Source of the DNA: Clostridium gasigenes
GTDB taxonomy: Bacteria; Bacillota; Clostridia; Clostridiales; Clostridiaceae
DNA length: 64,000 nucleotides
NCBI RefSeq assembly: GCF_900104115.1
Contig: NZ_FNJM01000001.1
Location: forward strand, 62,001 to 126,000
Reading direction: 5' to 3'
Positions within the stretch are counted from its first letter, which is position 1; every line of letters starts with the position of its first letter. Both the position numbers and the translations under genes were made by a program. Of the stretch, positions 1 to 8,363 are shown piece after piece. A model generated the notes under the pieces. It was not told where the DNA came from, did no database searches, and saw only the letters and a program-made list of their open reading frames with translations.

Positions 1-294
1 TTATTATTAGTAGACGATAAAGGCAATGAACATCCTATATATATAGATAATGCAGGGAAAAATCACATGTTATTATCTAAAGAACTATGTTATATGCCAA
101 TACTTAAAGAATTAAGTGAACTTGGAGCTAAATGTTTTAGAATAGAGGCTTGTAATTATGATAATGATACATTAAGAAAGATTATAAAATCCTATAAAAA
201 AGCAATAGATAATTTAGAACTTTGTAAGGAAATATTTAATGAATTTGATTATAATTGTTCAGGGTTTACATTAGGGGCAATGCAGTTTGATTAA
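1..294 (+). CDS. U32-family peptidase-like protein, C-terminal fragment (cut by window start)
   Basis: The frame is open from base 1, so the gene begins upstream of the window; only about the last 97 residues are visible. They contain a run resembling the C-terminal part of U32 (collagenase-like) peptidases: a stretch around IYIDNAGKNHMLLSKELC followed by a LGAKCFRIEA segment, as in the family pattern of a repeated Leu/Lys ... Phe-Arg-Ile-Glu block. U32 proteins include YegQ/RlhA and the UbiU/UbiV hydroxylases, many of which bind a 4Fe-4S cluster through Cys residues. The visible part has Cys residues but the metal site cannot be judged from a fragment. It ends 37 bases before the aminotransferase start and may share its transcript. 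Family assignment is moderate and exact role unknown. Confidence 0.5.
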   Translation, partial: LLLVDDKGNEHPIYIDNAGKNHMLLSKELCYMPILKELSELGAKCFRIEACNYDNDTLRKIIKSYKKAIDNLELCKEIFNEFDYNCSGFTLGAMQFD

Positions 295-331
295 GGTTGG
301 CAAAAGGAAATAACTAAGGAGGAAGAGGATT

Positions 332-1618
332 TTGATTGGAGCAGAAAAGATAATTGAAAAGAAAAAGGAATATTTATTTCCATCATCTCAAGGGAATCAT
401 TTTTACAAAAATCCACCGCAAATAGTAAAGGGGGATATGCAGTATTTATATGATGATAAAGATAATAAGTACATAGATTTTTTTGCAGGAGTATCAGTAA
501 TGAACTGTGGTCATTGCAATAAAGAAATAGTGGAAGCATCAATAAATCAAATGAGAACTCTTCAACATACAACAATACTTTATTTAACAGAGCCTATGGT
601 TAATTTAGCAGAGAAATTAGCAACTGTGCTTCCAGGGGATTTAAGGCGTTCATTTTTTTGTTGTACAGGATCAGAGGCAAATGAAGGGGCTATGCTATTA
701 GCTAGATTATATACAGGGAAAAATGAATTTATCGCATTAAACAACGGGCTACATGGAAGAACTTATTTAACAATGAGTGCTACTGCTATACCTATGTGGA
801 GAGCAGATCAGGATTTATCAGCATCAATACATTTTGCTAAAAATATAATAAATGAAAAACTTAATATAGATGAAGCAGCAAAAGAATCCTTAAGGAGTAT
901 TGAAAAAATAATTAATACAAGAGGCGCTGAAAATATAGCAGCATTAATAGCAGAACCGATACAAGGAAATGGAGGAATAATAACTCCGCCACTTTGGTAT
1001 TTTAAAGAATTAAAAAGTATCTTAGAAAAGAATAAAATATTATTAATAATTGATGAAGTACAAACTGGTTTTGCAAGAACAGGTAAAATGTTTGCCATAG
1101 AAAACTATGATGTGGTACCAGATATAATTACAGTGGCGAAGGCACTAGGAAATGGTATGCCAATATCAGCTTTTTGCACTAATGATGAAATAGCAAAAGC
1201 ATTCACAAAGCCATCTGCATCAACACTCGGAGGAAATCCAGTTTCATCAGCTACTGCAATAGCAGTTCTAGATTATATAGAACAAAATCAGCTTTGTAAA
1301 AAAGCTGAAGAACTGGGGATCATTTTAAAGGGAAAATTAGAAAATTTAAAAAACAAACATAACATAATAAAAGATGTAAGAGGCATAGGCTTAATGCTAG
1401 GTGCAGAATTAGTAAAAGAAAATGGAGAGCCTGCAAGCGAGGAAACTGACATAATATTAGAAAAGTTAAAAGATAGGGGACTAATAGTAGGTAAAAATGG
1501 ATTAGGTAGAAATGTATTAGCTTTTCAACCACCATTAGTAATAACAGAAGAAAATATAGAAACTTTAATAACTAACTTAGATCAAGTTTTAGATCAAGTT
1601 TTAGATCAAGTAAAATAA
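332..1618 (+). CDS. Class III PLP-dependent aminotransferase
   Basis: This is a 428-residue fold-type I aminotransferase of the 4-aminobutyrate / ornithine / alanine-glyoxylate class. Visible landmarks are the phosphate-binding TGSEANEGA stretch (about residues 112-120), the cofactor Asp in IIDEVQTGFARTG (Asp241) and the Schiff-base Lys in ITVAKALGNGMP (Lys270). The start is TTG at 332, chosen because AAGGAGGA lies 8 bases upstream. The exact amino donor cannot be read from sequence; homologues act on omega-amino acids or beta-alanine/glyoxylate. The C-terminus carries an in-frame 12-nt tandem repeat giving DQVLDQVLDQVK, probably a harmless expansion. A hairpin terminator follows, so it is not cotranscribed with the ubi genes further on. 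Confidence 0.85.
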   Translation: MIGAEKIIEKKKEYLFPSSQGNHFYKNPPQIVKGDMQYLYDDKDNKYIDFFAGVSVMNCGHCNKEIVEASINQMRTLQHTTILYLTEPMVNLAEKLATVLPGDLRRSFFCCTGSEANEGAMLLARLYTGKNEFIALNNGLHGRTYLTMSATAIPMWRADQDLSASIHFAKNIINEKLNIDEAAKESLRSIEKIINTRGAENIAALIAEPIQGNGGIITPPLWYFKELKSILEKNKILLIIDEVQTGFARTGKMFAIENYDVVPDIITVAKALGNGMPISAFCTNDEIAKAFTKPSASTLGGNPVSSATAIAVLDYIEQNQLCKKAEELGIILKGKLENLKNKHNIIKDVRGIGLMLGAELVKENGEPASEETDIILEKLKDRGLIVGKNGLGRNVLAFQPPLVITEENIETLITNLDQVLDQVLDQVK

Positions 1619-1643
1619 ATAATTTAAAAAAGTAAAGCAAGGC

Positions 1644-1680
1644 AAATAGGATATCACAGTAATGGTGGTATCCTATTTTG
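1644..1680 (+). terminator. Hairpin terminator after the aminotransferase
   Basis: AAATAGGATATCAC pairs with GTGGTATCCTATTT (one bulge) around a short loop and is followed by a T-rich stretch. It lies between converging genes and may serve both. Confidence 0.6.
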
Positions 1681-1735
1681 TAGTATAAATTTTTAAAATA
1701 ACTGAGGGTTTCCTAACTAGACAAGATACACAAGG

Positions 1736-2116
1736 TTATTTACACCCACCACTTATTTTTAAAATTAATTCTTCTACAAGTTCATCTATAACATAATTTA
1801 AATTTTCAATTTCATCAAATGTAATATCTTTAATATGTATTCCACAGCAGACAACTACAGTGCTATTAATTCTGCTACATATTTTTTTTGCCGCATTTTG
1901 TACTATGATATCTTCTTTGTGACCTGTTATTGTTAGTAGAGATACTGATGAACTTATTTTATTGTTGCCATAAAGACTAAGCCTTGGAATACCAAGTGCA
2001 ACAGCACCTATATGAGGAGTTTCACCGCCATATATACTTATATTCCAATCAGTACCCATGTTTATAGCTGAACAATTTATATTATGATTTCTAAATATTC
2101 TTGTTAATTGAAACAT
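1736..2116 (-). CDS. LpdD-like prenylated-FMN chaperone family protein
   Basis: This 126-residue protein has an ATG preceded by AAAGGAGG 8 bases upstream. It contains YGGETPHIGAV near residue 30 and ends the core with VVCCGIHIKDITFDEI. That pattern of Gly-Gly-x-x-Pro-His-Ile-Gly plus a later CGIH-x-x-x-I matches what I know of LpdD, the small subunit that accompanies the UbiD-type gallate decarboxylase LpdC and is described as a prenyl-FMN chaperone. It is transcribed divergently from ubiD across a gap of about 170 bases, which fits a role in loading prenyl-FMN onto the neighbouring decarboxylase. The family call rests on recalled motifs, and the role is inferred from context. Confidence 0.6.
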   Translation of the reverse strand: MFQLTRIFRNHNINCSAINMGTDWNISIYGGETPHIGAVALGIPRLSLYGNNKISSSVSLLTITGHKEDIIVQNAAKKICSRINSTVVVCCGIHIKDITFDEIENLNYVIDELVEELILKISGGCK

Positions 2117-2214
2117 GTATATCCTCCTTTGGGGATTTTTTATAATTATAATATATATGATAGGAAAAATATATATTAAAGATAGTATAAATATATATTG
2201 AAGGTAGTAATTTG

Positions 2215-2243
2215 TTGAAATAGAAATGGAAATGTAGTAATAT
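2215..2243 (+). promoter_or_regulatory. Putative promoter of the ubiD operon
   Basis: TTGAAA (2215-2220), a 17-base spacer and TAATAT (2238-2243) lie 47 bases before the ubiD start. A GTTGAC/GTCAAC inverted repeat (2250-2255 and 2269-2274) sits in the predicted leader just ahead of the Shine-Dalgarno and could be a small hairpin or an operator. Confidence 0.45.
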
Positions 2244-2289
2244 GAGAGAGTTGACCAAATATAAAAGAGTCAACATTAGGAGGTTTTTT

Positions 2290-3738
2290 ATGTCTTTTAA
2301 GGACTTACAAACATTTATTAAGGAACTAGAAAATAAAGGTGAATTAAAAAGAGTAACAGTAGAGGTAGATGCAGACCTTGAAATTACTGAAATTACAGAT
2401 AGAGTTTCAAAGGGCTACGGACCTGCATTATTATTTGAAAATGTTAAGGGCTCTAAGTATCCAGTTTTAATTAATGCTATGGGTACTTATGAAAGAATGG
2501 CAATGGCATTAGGTGTTGAAAAAATAAATGATATAGGAAACGATATAGAAGAATTTATAGATATGGCTAACTATATGGGTATAATGAATAAGATTAAATC
2601 AATACCTAGATTAAGCAGAATGGCAGCAATTCTGCCTATTAAACTGCCAATAAAGGGAGCTTGTCAACAAGTTATAAATCATGAACCCGATTTAACAGAA
2701 CTACCTATACTAAAGTGTTGGCCAGAAGATGGTGGAAAGTTTATAACACTACCACTTGTTATAACTAAAGATCCAGAGACTGGAATACAAAATATGGGTA
2801 TGTATAGAATGCAAGTTTACGATAAAAATACTACAGGTATGCATTGGCATTGGCATAAAGATGGAAGAGAAATATATGAGCAATATAAAAAAAAAGGTGG
2901 GAAAATGCCTATATCAGTAGTGCTTGGATGTGACCCAGCAATTACATATGCAGCAACAGCGCCATTACCTAAAATGGTAGATGAAATGATGTTTGCAGGT
3001 TTCCTTAGAAAAATGCCAATAAATATGGTTAAATCTATAACTAATGAAATTTATGTTCCAGCAGATGCAGAGTTTGTAATTGAAGGATACGTAGATGTAA
3101 ATGAAGAGCTTAAAAGAGAAGGACCATTTGGTGATCACACTGGATATTACTCATTAGCGGATGATTATCCAGTATTTCATGTAACATGTATAACTCATAA
3201 AAAGAAACCTGTATACCCAACTACAATAGTAGGTAAGCCACCAATGGAAGATTGTTATATGGGAAAGGCTACAGAAAGAATATTCCTACCACTATTAAAG
3301 ATGATGAATCCTGAAATAGTAGATATAAACTTCCCACTAGAAGGGGTATTTCACAGTTGTGTAATAGTATCAATTAAAAAGAGTTTTCCAGGACATGCAA
3401 GAAAAATAATGAATGCATTATGGGGAATGGGACAAATGATGTATACAAAAATGATTATTATAGTAGATGAAGACATAGATCCTCAAGATGTATCTACAGT
3501 AGCTTGGAAGGTATTTAATAATATTGATGCAAAGAGAGATGTAGTAATTTCAGAAGGTCCATTAGATGCATTAGACCATGCAGCTGCCACAGCTTTTTAT
3601 GGTAGTAGAATGGGAATAGATGCTACAAAGAAATTGCCAAGTGAAGGGCACACTAGAGAATGGCCAAAAGATATAGAAATGTCAGATGAAATAAAGGAAC
3701 AGGTAGATAAAAGGTGGTCAGAATATGGAATTAAGTAA
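2290..3738 (+). CDS. ubiD: UbiD-family prenyl-FMN-dependent decarboxylase (MqnL-like)
   Basis: This 482-residue protein has the length and pattern of UbiD decarboxylases: N-terminal LQTFIKELENKGELKRV, then GPALLFENVKG (about 44-54), IQNMGMYRMQ (about 166-175) in the prenyl-FMN/metal site, and EGPFGDHTGYYS (277-288). UbiD enzymes use prenylated FMN to add or remove a carboxyl group on aromatic or unsaturated acids. The start at 2290 is preferred over an upstream in-frame ATG at 2242 because AGGAGG lies directly before it and the homologous N-terminus begins there. It overlaps ubiA by 14 bases. Together with ubiA and ubiX it resembles the late part of the futalosine menaquinone route (the SCO4490-type decarboxylase family). 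The substrate is inferred, not seen. Confidence 0.85.
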   Translation: MSFKDLQTFIKELENKGELKRVTVEVDADLEITEITDRVSKGYGPALLFENVKGSKYPVLINAMGTYERMAMALGVEKINDIGNDIEEFIDMANYMGIMNKIKSIPRLSRMAAILPIKLPIKGACQQVINHEPDLTELPILKCWPEDGGKFITLPLVITKDPETGIQNMGMYRMQVYDKNTTGMHWHWHKDGREIYEQYKKKGGKMPISVVLGCDPAITYAATAPLPKMVDEMMFAGFLRKMPINMVKSITNEIYVPADAEFVIEGYVDVNEELKREGPFGDHTGYYSLADDYPVFHVTCITHKKKPVYPTTIVGKPPMEDCYMGKATERIFLPLLKMMNPEIVDINFPLEGVFHSCVIVSIKKSFPGHARKIMNALWGMGQMMYTKMIIIVDEDIDPQDVSTVAWKVFNNIDAKRDVVISEGPLDALDHAAATAFYGSRMGIDATKKLPSEGHTREWPKDIEMSDEIKEQVDKRWSEYGIK

Positions 3739-4594
3739 AATGAAAAATAGGATTACAGACTATGGAACACTAGTTATGTTTTCACATACTATTTTTTCAT
3801 TATCATTTGCCTTGATTTCTATGTTGCTGGCGGGAAATGGAAAATTAGATTTTGAGACAATATTTTGGATAATAGTAGCTTTCTTAGGGGCGAGGACAGG
3901 AGCTAATGCTTTAAATAGAGTAATAGATGCAGAAATAGATGCGAAAAATCCTAGGACAGCTACTAGACAAATTCCTCAAGGTTTAATGAAGAAAAAAGAA
4001 GTGTTGATTTTTGTAGTAATATGTTTTGGAGTTATGGTTTTTGGAGCTTGGAAACTTAATACAGTTTGTTTAATACTTTCACCAATAGCCTTATTTTTAA
4101 TGACAATTTATTCTTATACAAAGAGATTTACATGGACATGTCATATAATACTTGGTATAACTTCAGCAGCAGCGCCAGTTGGTGCATGGCTTGCAGTTAC
4201 TGGTGAAATCACATGGCTTCCATTAGTTATGGGGGCAGCTAATACTTTATGGGTAGCTGGTTTTGATATTATTTATGGTGCTCAAGATTATAAATTTGAT
4301 ACGGAAAATGGAATTTGCTCAATACCATCAAAGTTTGGTGTTAAAAATGCGTTATTAATATCAAGTGCATTTCATGTGATTGCATTAGGAGCCTTAGTTA
4401 TTGTAGGATTATTAACTAAGCAACTTGGCATTATATATTACATAGGGTTATTTATAATTGGAATGTTATTTATAGTGCAACATGGAATGGTAAGCTCGGA
4501 TAATTTAAAGAATGTTAAAGTAGCATCATATAATGTTAATCAAGTTATAAGTATTGTATTTTTAGTCTTTGGATTAGTAGACTGTTTAATGTAA
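3725..4594 (+). CDS. ubiA: UbiA-family aromatic prenyltransferase (MqnP-like)
   Basis: This 289-residue polytopic membrane protein has about eight or nine predicted helices. Both Asp-rich prenyl-diphosphate sites are present: NALNRVIDAEID (residues 61-72) and DIIYGAQDYKFD (181-192). UbiA enzymes join a polyprenyl diphosphate to an aromatic ring such as 4-hydroxybenzoate or dihydroxynaphthoate in the membrane. The opening YGTLVMFSHTIFSLSFAL is typical of the branch often annotated as 4-hydroxybenzoate polyprenyltransferase-like and found in futalosine-pathway bacteria. It starts inside ubiD (14-base overlap, AAGGTGG upstream), so translation is likely coupled. No polyprenyl diphosphate synthase is in the window; the general cellular one would have to supply the chain. 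Confidence 0.85.
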   Translation: MELSKMKNRITDYGTLVMFSHTIFSLSFALISMLLAGNGKLDFETIFWIIVAFLGARTGANALNRVIDAEIDAKNPRTATRQIPQGLMKKKEVLIFVVICFGVMVFGAWKLNTVCLILSPIALFLMTIYSYTKRFTWTCHIILGITSAAAPVGAWLAVTGEITWLPLVMGAANTLWVAGFDIIYGAQDYKFDTENGICSIPSKFGVKNALLISSAFHVIALGALVIVGLLTKQLGIIYYIGLFIIGMLFIVQHGMVSSDNLKNVKVASYNVNQVISIVFLVFGLVDCLM

Positions 4595-4623
4595 ATAGTA
4601 GATAGACTTGTTTAATTATTGGG

Positions 4624-4690
4624 TATAACAAAATAAATAATAGACCAGTATCATTTATTTTTAGTATATTATTTATTTTACAATGCCTTA
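4624..4690. repeat. Dispersed palindromic repeat, copy in the ubiA-ubiX gap
   Basis: Imperfect palindrome: left arm AAAATAAATAATAGACC, right arm TTATTTATTTTACAATGCCT (4669-4688). It is one of the best copies of the intergenic family described in the findings and lies inside an otherwise tight operon. Confidence 0.6.
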
Positions 4691-4709
4691 AGTGATAGGG
4701 AGGTAAACT

Positions 4710-5300
4710 ATGAAAAAAATAGTGATTGGAATTACAGGAGCAAGTGGAAGTATATATGCTAAAAGATTAATTGAAGTGTTAGTTAACTTGGGTATTCAAA
4801 CTAATGTAGTAGCTACAGAAAAAGGAAAACAAGTATTTAAATATGAACTTTCTATGGATTTAGATACATGGATTGGAGAGCTAAGTTTACAACATAAAAA
4901 TATAAAACTTGAAGATAATGATAATTTATTTTCAGGAGTAGCTAGTGGATCTAATAAATATGATGCGGTAATAATACTGCCTTGTTCTATGGGCACATTA
5001 GCCCAGATAAGTCATGGCTTATCTCAAAATCTATTATGTAGAGCTGCAGATGTTGCAATGAAAGAAGGAAGAAAATTAGTAATAGTTCCAAGGGAAACTC
5101 CACTTAGCACTATACATTTAGAAAATATGCATAGATTATCAAGTATGGGAGTTACAATTATTCCTGCAATGCCAGGTTTTTATCATCATCCAAAATCAAT
5201 AGATGAATTGGTGGATTTTTTAGTTGGTAAGATATTAGATTATCTTAATATAAATAATGAATTATTCAAAAAATGGGAGGATACAACAAATGGAAATTAA
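4710..5300 (+). CDS. ubiX: UbiX-type flavin prenyltransferase
   Basis: This 196-residue protein is a typical UbiX/Pad1 flavin prenyltransferase, which attaches dimethylallyl phosphate to FMN to make the prenyl-FMN cofactor needed by UbiD. Visible marks are the N-terminal flavin-binding ITGASGSIYAKRL, the ILPCSMGTLAQI segment near the middle, LLCRAADVAMKEGRKLV, and the C-terminal PAMPGFYHHPKSIDELVDF. The Shine-Dalgarno is AGGGAGG. Its presence in the same operon as ubiD supports a functional UbiD/UbiX pair. The next gene starts 11 bases before its stop, so it is tightly coupled to the importer genes. Confidence 0.9.
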   Translation: MKKIVIGITGASGSIYAKRLIEVLVNLGIQTNVVATEKGKQVFKYELSMDLDTWIGELSLQHKNIKLEDNDNLFSGVASGSNKYDAVIILPCSMGTLAQISHGLSQNLLCRAADVAMKEGRKLVIVPRETPLSTIHLENMHRLSSMGVTIIPAMPGFYHHPKSIDELVDFLVGKILDYLNINNELFKKWEDTTNGN

Positions 5301-6243
5301 AAAAATTATAGCAGCTACTATGGTGTTAGCGATGGCAACAACAATGGTGGCATGTGGAAATAAAAAAGAAGAGACAGCTGAAAAAGGGGCAAAAACTACT
5401 TTAAGAGTAGGGGTAATGGGGTCTATTGATGCAGTGCCTTTAGTAATAGCTAAAGAAAATGGATATTTTGAGGAACTAGGAATAGATCTTGATCTTCAAA
5501 TATTTAAGGCTGCGAAAGATAGAGATGCAGCATTGCAAGCAGAACAATTAGATGGAGTATTATGTGATGAAGTTGCTATTTCAATTTATCAAAATTCAGG
5601 AATGGATATGAAAATAACGGGTACAACTAATGGATCATGGACTTTAGTAGCTGGAAAAGATTCAGAAATTAACTCTATAGATGATTTAGTAGGTAAAAAA
5701 GTTGGAATATCAGAACGTACAATGATTGACTATTTAGCTGATAATATAGCTAATGAAAATGGTATAGATGCAAGTTCAATAGAAAAGGTAGCAGTACCAG
5801 CTATGCCAGCAAGATTAGAGGCTCTTAAAAATAATCAAATAGATGCGGCAATTTTACCAGCACCATTTAATGATACAGCAATTGCAGATGGTGGACGCGA
5901 AATAACTAAGATATATAATAAAGATATAATGATATCTACAACTGCATTTCTGCAAGAAATTATAACTAAGAACCCAAAAGATATAAAGAATTTTTATAAG
6001 GCTTATGATAAAGCAATTGACTATATAAATAATAATGATATAAGTAAATATGAAGATATAATAATATCTACTGTTGGATATTCAGAAGATATGAGAGGTA
6101 ATATTGAATTGCCAGAATTTAAAAATAATTACCTACCATCAGAAGAAAAAGTTCAAACAGTATTAGATTGGTCAAAGGCTAAAGGAATAATAACTAAAGA
6201 ACTTAAAGCTAAAGATGTAATAAGTGATATAGCAATTAATTAG
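5290..6243 (+). CDS. Lipoprotein substrate-binding protein of an NMT1/SsuA-like ABC importer
   Basis: A 317-residue exported lipoprotein: a basic start, a hydrophobic helix and a lipobox ending in Cys22 (TTMVACG). The mature part opens with TLRVGVMGSIDAVPLVIAKE and a GYFEELGIDLDL segment, the pattern of NMT1/THI5-like and SsuA/TauA-like binding proteins for thiamine precursors, sulfonates or aromatic acids. The start at 5290 follows GGGAGG; an upstream in-frame ATG at 5257 would add residues inside ubiX and is rejected. It overlaps ubiX by 11 bases, which links the imported ligand to the UbiD/UbiA/UbiX chemistry. The ligand is unknown. Relatives of this fold include the MqnA and MqnD enzymes, but a lipobox makes a binding role more likely here. 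Confidence 0.75.
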   Translation: MEIKKIIAATMVLAMATTMVACGNKKEETAEKGAKTTLRVGVMGSIDAVPLVIAKENGYFEELGIDLDLQIFKAAKDRDAALQAEQLDGVLCDEVAISIYQNSGMDMKITGTTNGSWTLVAGKDSEINSIDDLVGKKVGISERTMIDYLADNIANENGIDASSIEKVAVPAMPARLEALKNNQIDAAILPAPFNDTAIADGGREITKIYNKDIMISTTAFLQEIITKNPKDIKNFYKAYDKAIDYINNNDISKYEDIIISTVGYSEDMRGNIELPEFKNNYLPSEEKVQTVLDWSKAKGIITKELKAKDVISDIAIN

Positions 6244-6259
6244 TTTTGGAGGAAAATTT

Positions 6260-7015
6260 ATGATGCAAATAAAAGATGTATCTGTTTTCTATGAATCAAA
6301 AAAAGAAAAAGTTGAAGCTTTAAGACATATAAGTTTTAAAGCAGAAAATGATGATATATGTGCAATAATAGGGCCTTCGGGTTGTGGGAAAACTACACTA
6401 TTAAATGTACTATCAGGAATAATAAAAAACTATGAGGGGAAAGTTCTTCTAAATGCAGAAGAACTTAACCCTCATATTCATAAAATAGGGTTTATTCCTC
6501 AAAATTTTGGACTTTTACCTTGGAAAACAGTAAAGAAAAATTGCCTTTTGCCTTTTAAAATAAGAGGTGAAATAGTTGAAAAAGAAACAGTTGAAAAAAT
6601 GGATTTAATGATGAAAAGATTAAATATAAATGAATTTCAAAATAGATTTCCTAGTGAATTAAGTGGGGGTCAAAAGCAGAGAGTTTCAATTGTAAGAACT
6701 TTTTTAATGAAACCAGACCTGTTATTAATGGATGAAGCATTTTCTGCTTTAGATGCTATTATAAGAGAAGAGGCACAGGAGCTATTTTTAGAAATATGGA
6801 ATGAAAATAAAATGACTACATTTTTTGTAACTCATAGTATTGATGAAGCTTTGTACATGGGGAAAAAAATAATAGTAATGTCTAATACACCAGGAGAAAT
6901 CATAGAAGTAATAGACAATAATTTATTTAATAATAAAAATTATAAAATAGATAAAGATTACTCAAAGTTATTTTCACATATAAAAAACCTGATAAGGAGG
7001 GGCTGGAATAAGTGA
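6260..7015 (+). CDS. ABC importer ATPase (SsuB/TauB-like)
   Basis: A 251-residue nucleotide-binding subunit with Walker A GPSGCGKTT (about 38-46), Q-loop at PQNFGLLPWKT, the signature LSGGQKQRVS, Walker B LLLMDEAFSALD and the switch His in FFVTHSIDEA. The PWKTV stretch after the Q-loop is usual in ATPases of nitrate/sulfonate/taurine-type importers. Two ATG codons in tandem (6260 and 6263) follow GGAGG; either could be the start. It overlaps the permease by 4 bases and powers the importer formed with the lipoprotein and permease on either side. Confidence 0.85.
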   Translation: MMQIKDVSVFYESKKEKVEALRHISFKAENDDICAIIGPSGCGKTTLLNVLSGIIKNYEGKVLLNAEELNPHIHKIGFIPQNFGLLPWKTVKKNCLLPFKIRGEIVEKETVEKMDLMMKRLNINEFQNRFPSELSGGQKQRVSIVRTFLMKPDLLLMDEAFSALDAIIREEAQELFLEIWNENKMTTFFVTHSIDEALYMGKKIIVMSNTPGEIIEVIDNNLFNNKNYKIDKDYSKLFSHIKNLIRRGWNK

Positions 7016-7755
7016 GAGAAATAAAAAAGATAGGTACATTTGTAAAGGGATTTATAATATTAAATGTTATTTGGTATATTTTCAGCATAGTTATGAATTC
7101 GAGAATTGTGCCAAAACCACAGGATATATATAGGTACATGCCCACATTATTCAAAAATGGATTTTATATACATATAACTGCAAGTTTGTATCGAGTAGTG
7201 ATAGGTTTGTTGATATCTCTTGTGATTGGTATAATTATAGGATTATTAATGGGATACTCTAAAAAAGTAAATAAACTATTAAATCCATTAATATATTTTA
7301 CATATCCAATTCCAAAAACAGCATTATTACCGGTTGTGATGACAATTTATGGGTTAGGGGATGGGTCAAAGATAACATTAATAGTTTTAATAACCCTGTT
7401 CCAGATAATAGTATCAGTAAGAGATTCGGTATCAAATATAATAAACGAAAATTATAACCCTTTAATTAGCTTAGGAGCAAGCAAGCTTCAGCTATTTTAT
7501 CATGTAACTATTCCTGCAATATTACCAGAAATATTAACTAATATTAGATTATCTATAGGGACATCTTTTTCAATACTTTTCTTTGTAGAGGCCTATGGAA
7601 CAAATAAAGGTTTAGGATATTTTATACAAGATGCTTGGTCAAGAATTAATTATGTAGAAATGTATTCTGGAATAGTAATGTTAAGTTTTCTAGGTTTGAT
7701 ATTATTTATACTAATAGACTTTTTTGAGGGCATAGTATGTAAATGGAAAATGTGA
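7012..7755 (+). CDS. ABC importer permease (SsuC/TauC-like)
   Basis: A 247-residue inner-membrane permease with about six helices and the cytoplasmic coupling motif near SLGASKLQLFYHVTIPAILPEI, the EAA loop of binding-protein-dependent permeases. GTG start overlapping the ATPase stop (GTGA) with AAGGAGGGG upstream, so translation is coupled. It completes a three-part importer (lipoprotein, ATPase, permease) that is the distal half of the ubiDAX operon. The substrate is unknown; aromatic acids, sulfonates and pyrimidine precursors are typical of the subfamily. Confidence 0.8.
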   Translation: MREIKKIGTFVKGFIILNVIWYIFSIVMNSRIVPKPQDIYRYMPTLFKNGFYIHITASLYRVVIGLLISLVIGIIIGLLMGYSKKVNKLLNPLIYFTYPIPKTALLPVVMTIYGLGDGSKITLIVLITLFQIIVSVRDSVSNIINENYNPLISLGASKLQLFYHVTIPAILPEILTNIRLSIGTSFSILFFVEAYGTNKGLGYFIQDAWSRINYVEMYSGIVMLSFLGLILFILIDFFEGIVCKWKM

Positions 7756-7786
7756 AATTAAACATTGGGGAAAAATATAAAAGTTA

Positions 7787-7815
7787 TTGACTTAGATTTT
7801 AGTTAGAACTATAAT
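7787..7815 (+). promoter_or_regulatory. Promoter of the Rrf2 regulator gene
   Basis: TTGACT (7787-7792), exactly 17 bases, TATAAT (7810-7815). GTTACAACG (7817-7825) directly after the -10 recurs upstream of the next gene and is a candidate autoregulatory half-site. Confidence 0.75.
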
Positions 7816-7837
7816 AGTTACAACGGGAGTGAGAAAA

Positions 7838-8269
7838 ATGAAAATAAGCAGTAGATTTTCTGTAGCAGTTCATATTTTATCTATACTATCTATGGAAGAT
7901 AGCAAATTATGTACTTCTGAATGGATAGCAGGAAGTGTAAATACTAATCCAGTTGTTATAAGAAGAGTAATGGGAATGTTAAAGAGAGCAGGTCTAGTTA
8001 ATGTTATAGCAGGAGTTGGTGGGGCCTATTTATTAAAGGATTTAGACCAAATAAAATTGCTAGATATATATAGGGCTGTAGATGTTGTGGAAGAAGGAGA
8101 ATTATTTCAATTTCATGAATCGCCAAATATAAATTGTCCAATAGGTGCAAACATTCAAGCTGTTCTTGAAGTTGTACTATTAAGTGCGCAAGAGGCTATG
8201 GAACAAGTATTAGGAAATGTAACAATGGAATATGTAGTTACAGGTATAAGAAAAAAAAATGAGAATTAA
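7838..8269 (+). CDS. Rrf2-family transcriptional regulator (YwnA-like)
   Basis: A 143-residue Rrf2 regulator beginning with the family-typical MKISSRFSVAVHIL and a winged helix with NTNPVVIRRVMGMLKRAGLV as recognition region. Unlike IscR or NsrR it lacks the three-Cys iron-sulfur cluster ligand set; the single NCPIGANIQAVLE stretch is that of the YwnA-type branch. The start is ATG 7838; a GTG nine bases upstream overlaps the ribosome site and is rejected. It has its own strong promoter. A shared GTTACAAC motif suggests it controls itself and the dioxygenase gene downstream. What it senses is not visible. Confidence 0.85.
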   Translation: MKISSRFSVAVHILSILSMEDSKLCTSEWIAGSVNTNPVVIRRVMGMLKRAGLVNVIAGVGGAYLLKDLDQIKLLDIYRAVDVVEEGELFQFHESPNINCPIGANIQAVLEVVLLSAQEAMEQVLGNVTMEYVVTGIRKKNEN

Positions 8270-8290
8270 AGTCAATTTTTTTATCAATGA

Positions 8291-8312
8291 TGTAACCATT
8301 TAAGTTACAACG
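8291..8312 (+). promoter_or_regulatory. Inverted-repeat operator candidate before the dioxygenase gene
   Basis: TGTAAC (8291-8296) and GTTACA (8304-8309) form a perfect inverted repeat with a 7-base spacer, extended to GTTACAACG as in the Rrf2 promoter. A TATAAT (8333-8338) lies downstream and a reversed CGTTGTAA occurs at 8361-8368. Likely the Rrf2 binding site. Confidence 0.5.
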
Positions 8313-8363
8313 ATAAGCCGTTAAATAATTACTATAATTGAAAAGTCTAAATATATTAGTCGT

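Noticed and set aside
1578-1614. 12-nt tandem repeat at the aminotransferase C-terminus
   Set aside because: Only about two and a half units, in frame and at the chain end; likely neutral, not a phase-variable tract.
2242-2289. Upstream in-frame ATG that would lengthen UbiD by 16 residues
   Set aside because: It lies inside the promoter/leader, has no ribosome site, and the family N-terminus begins at 2290 after AGGAGG.
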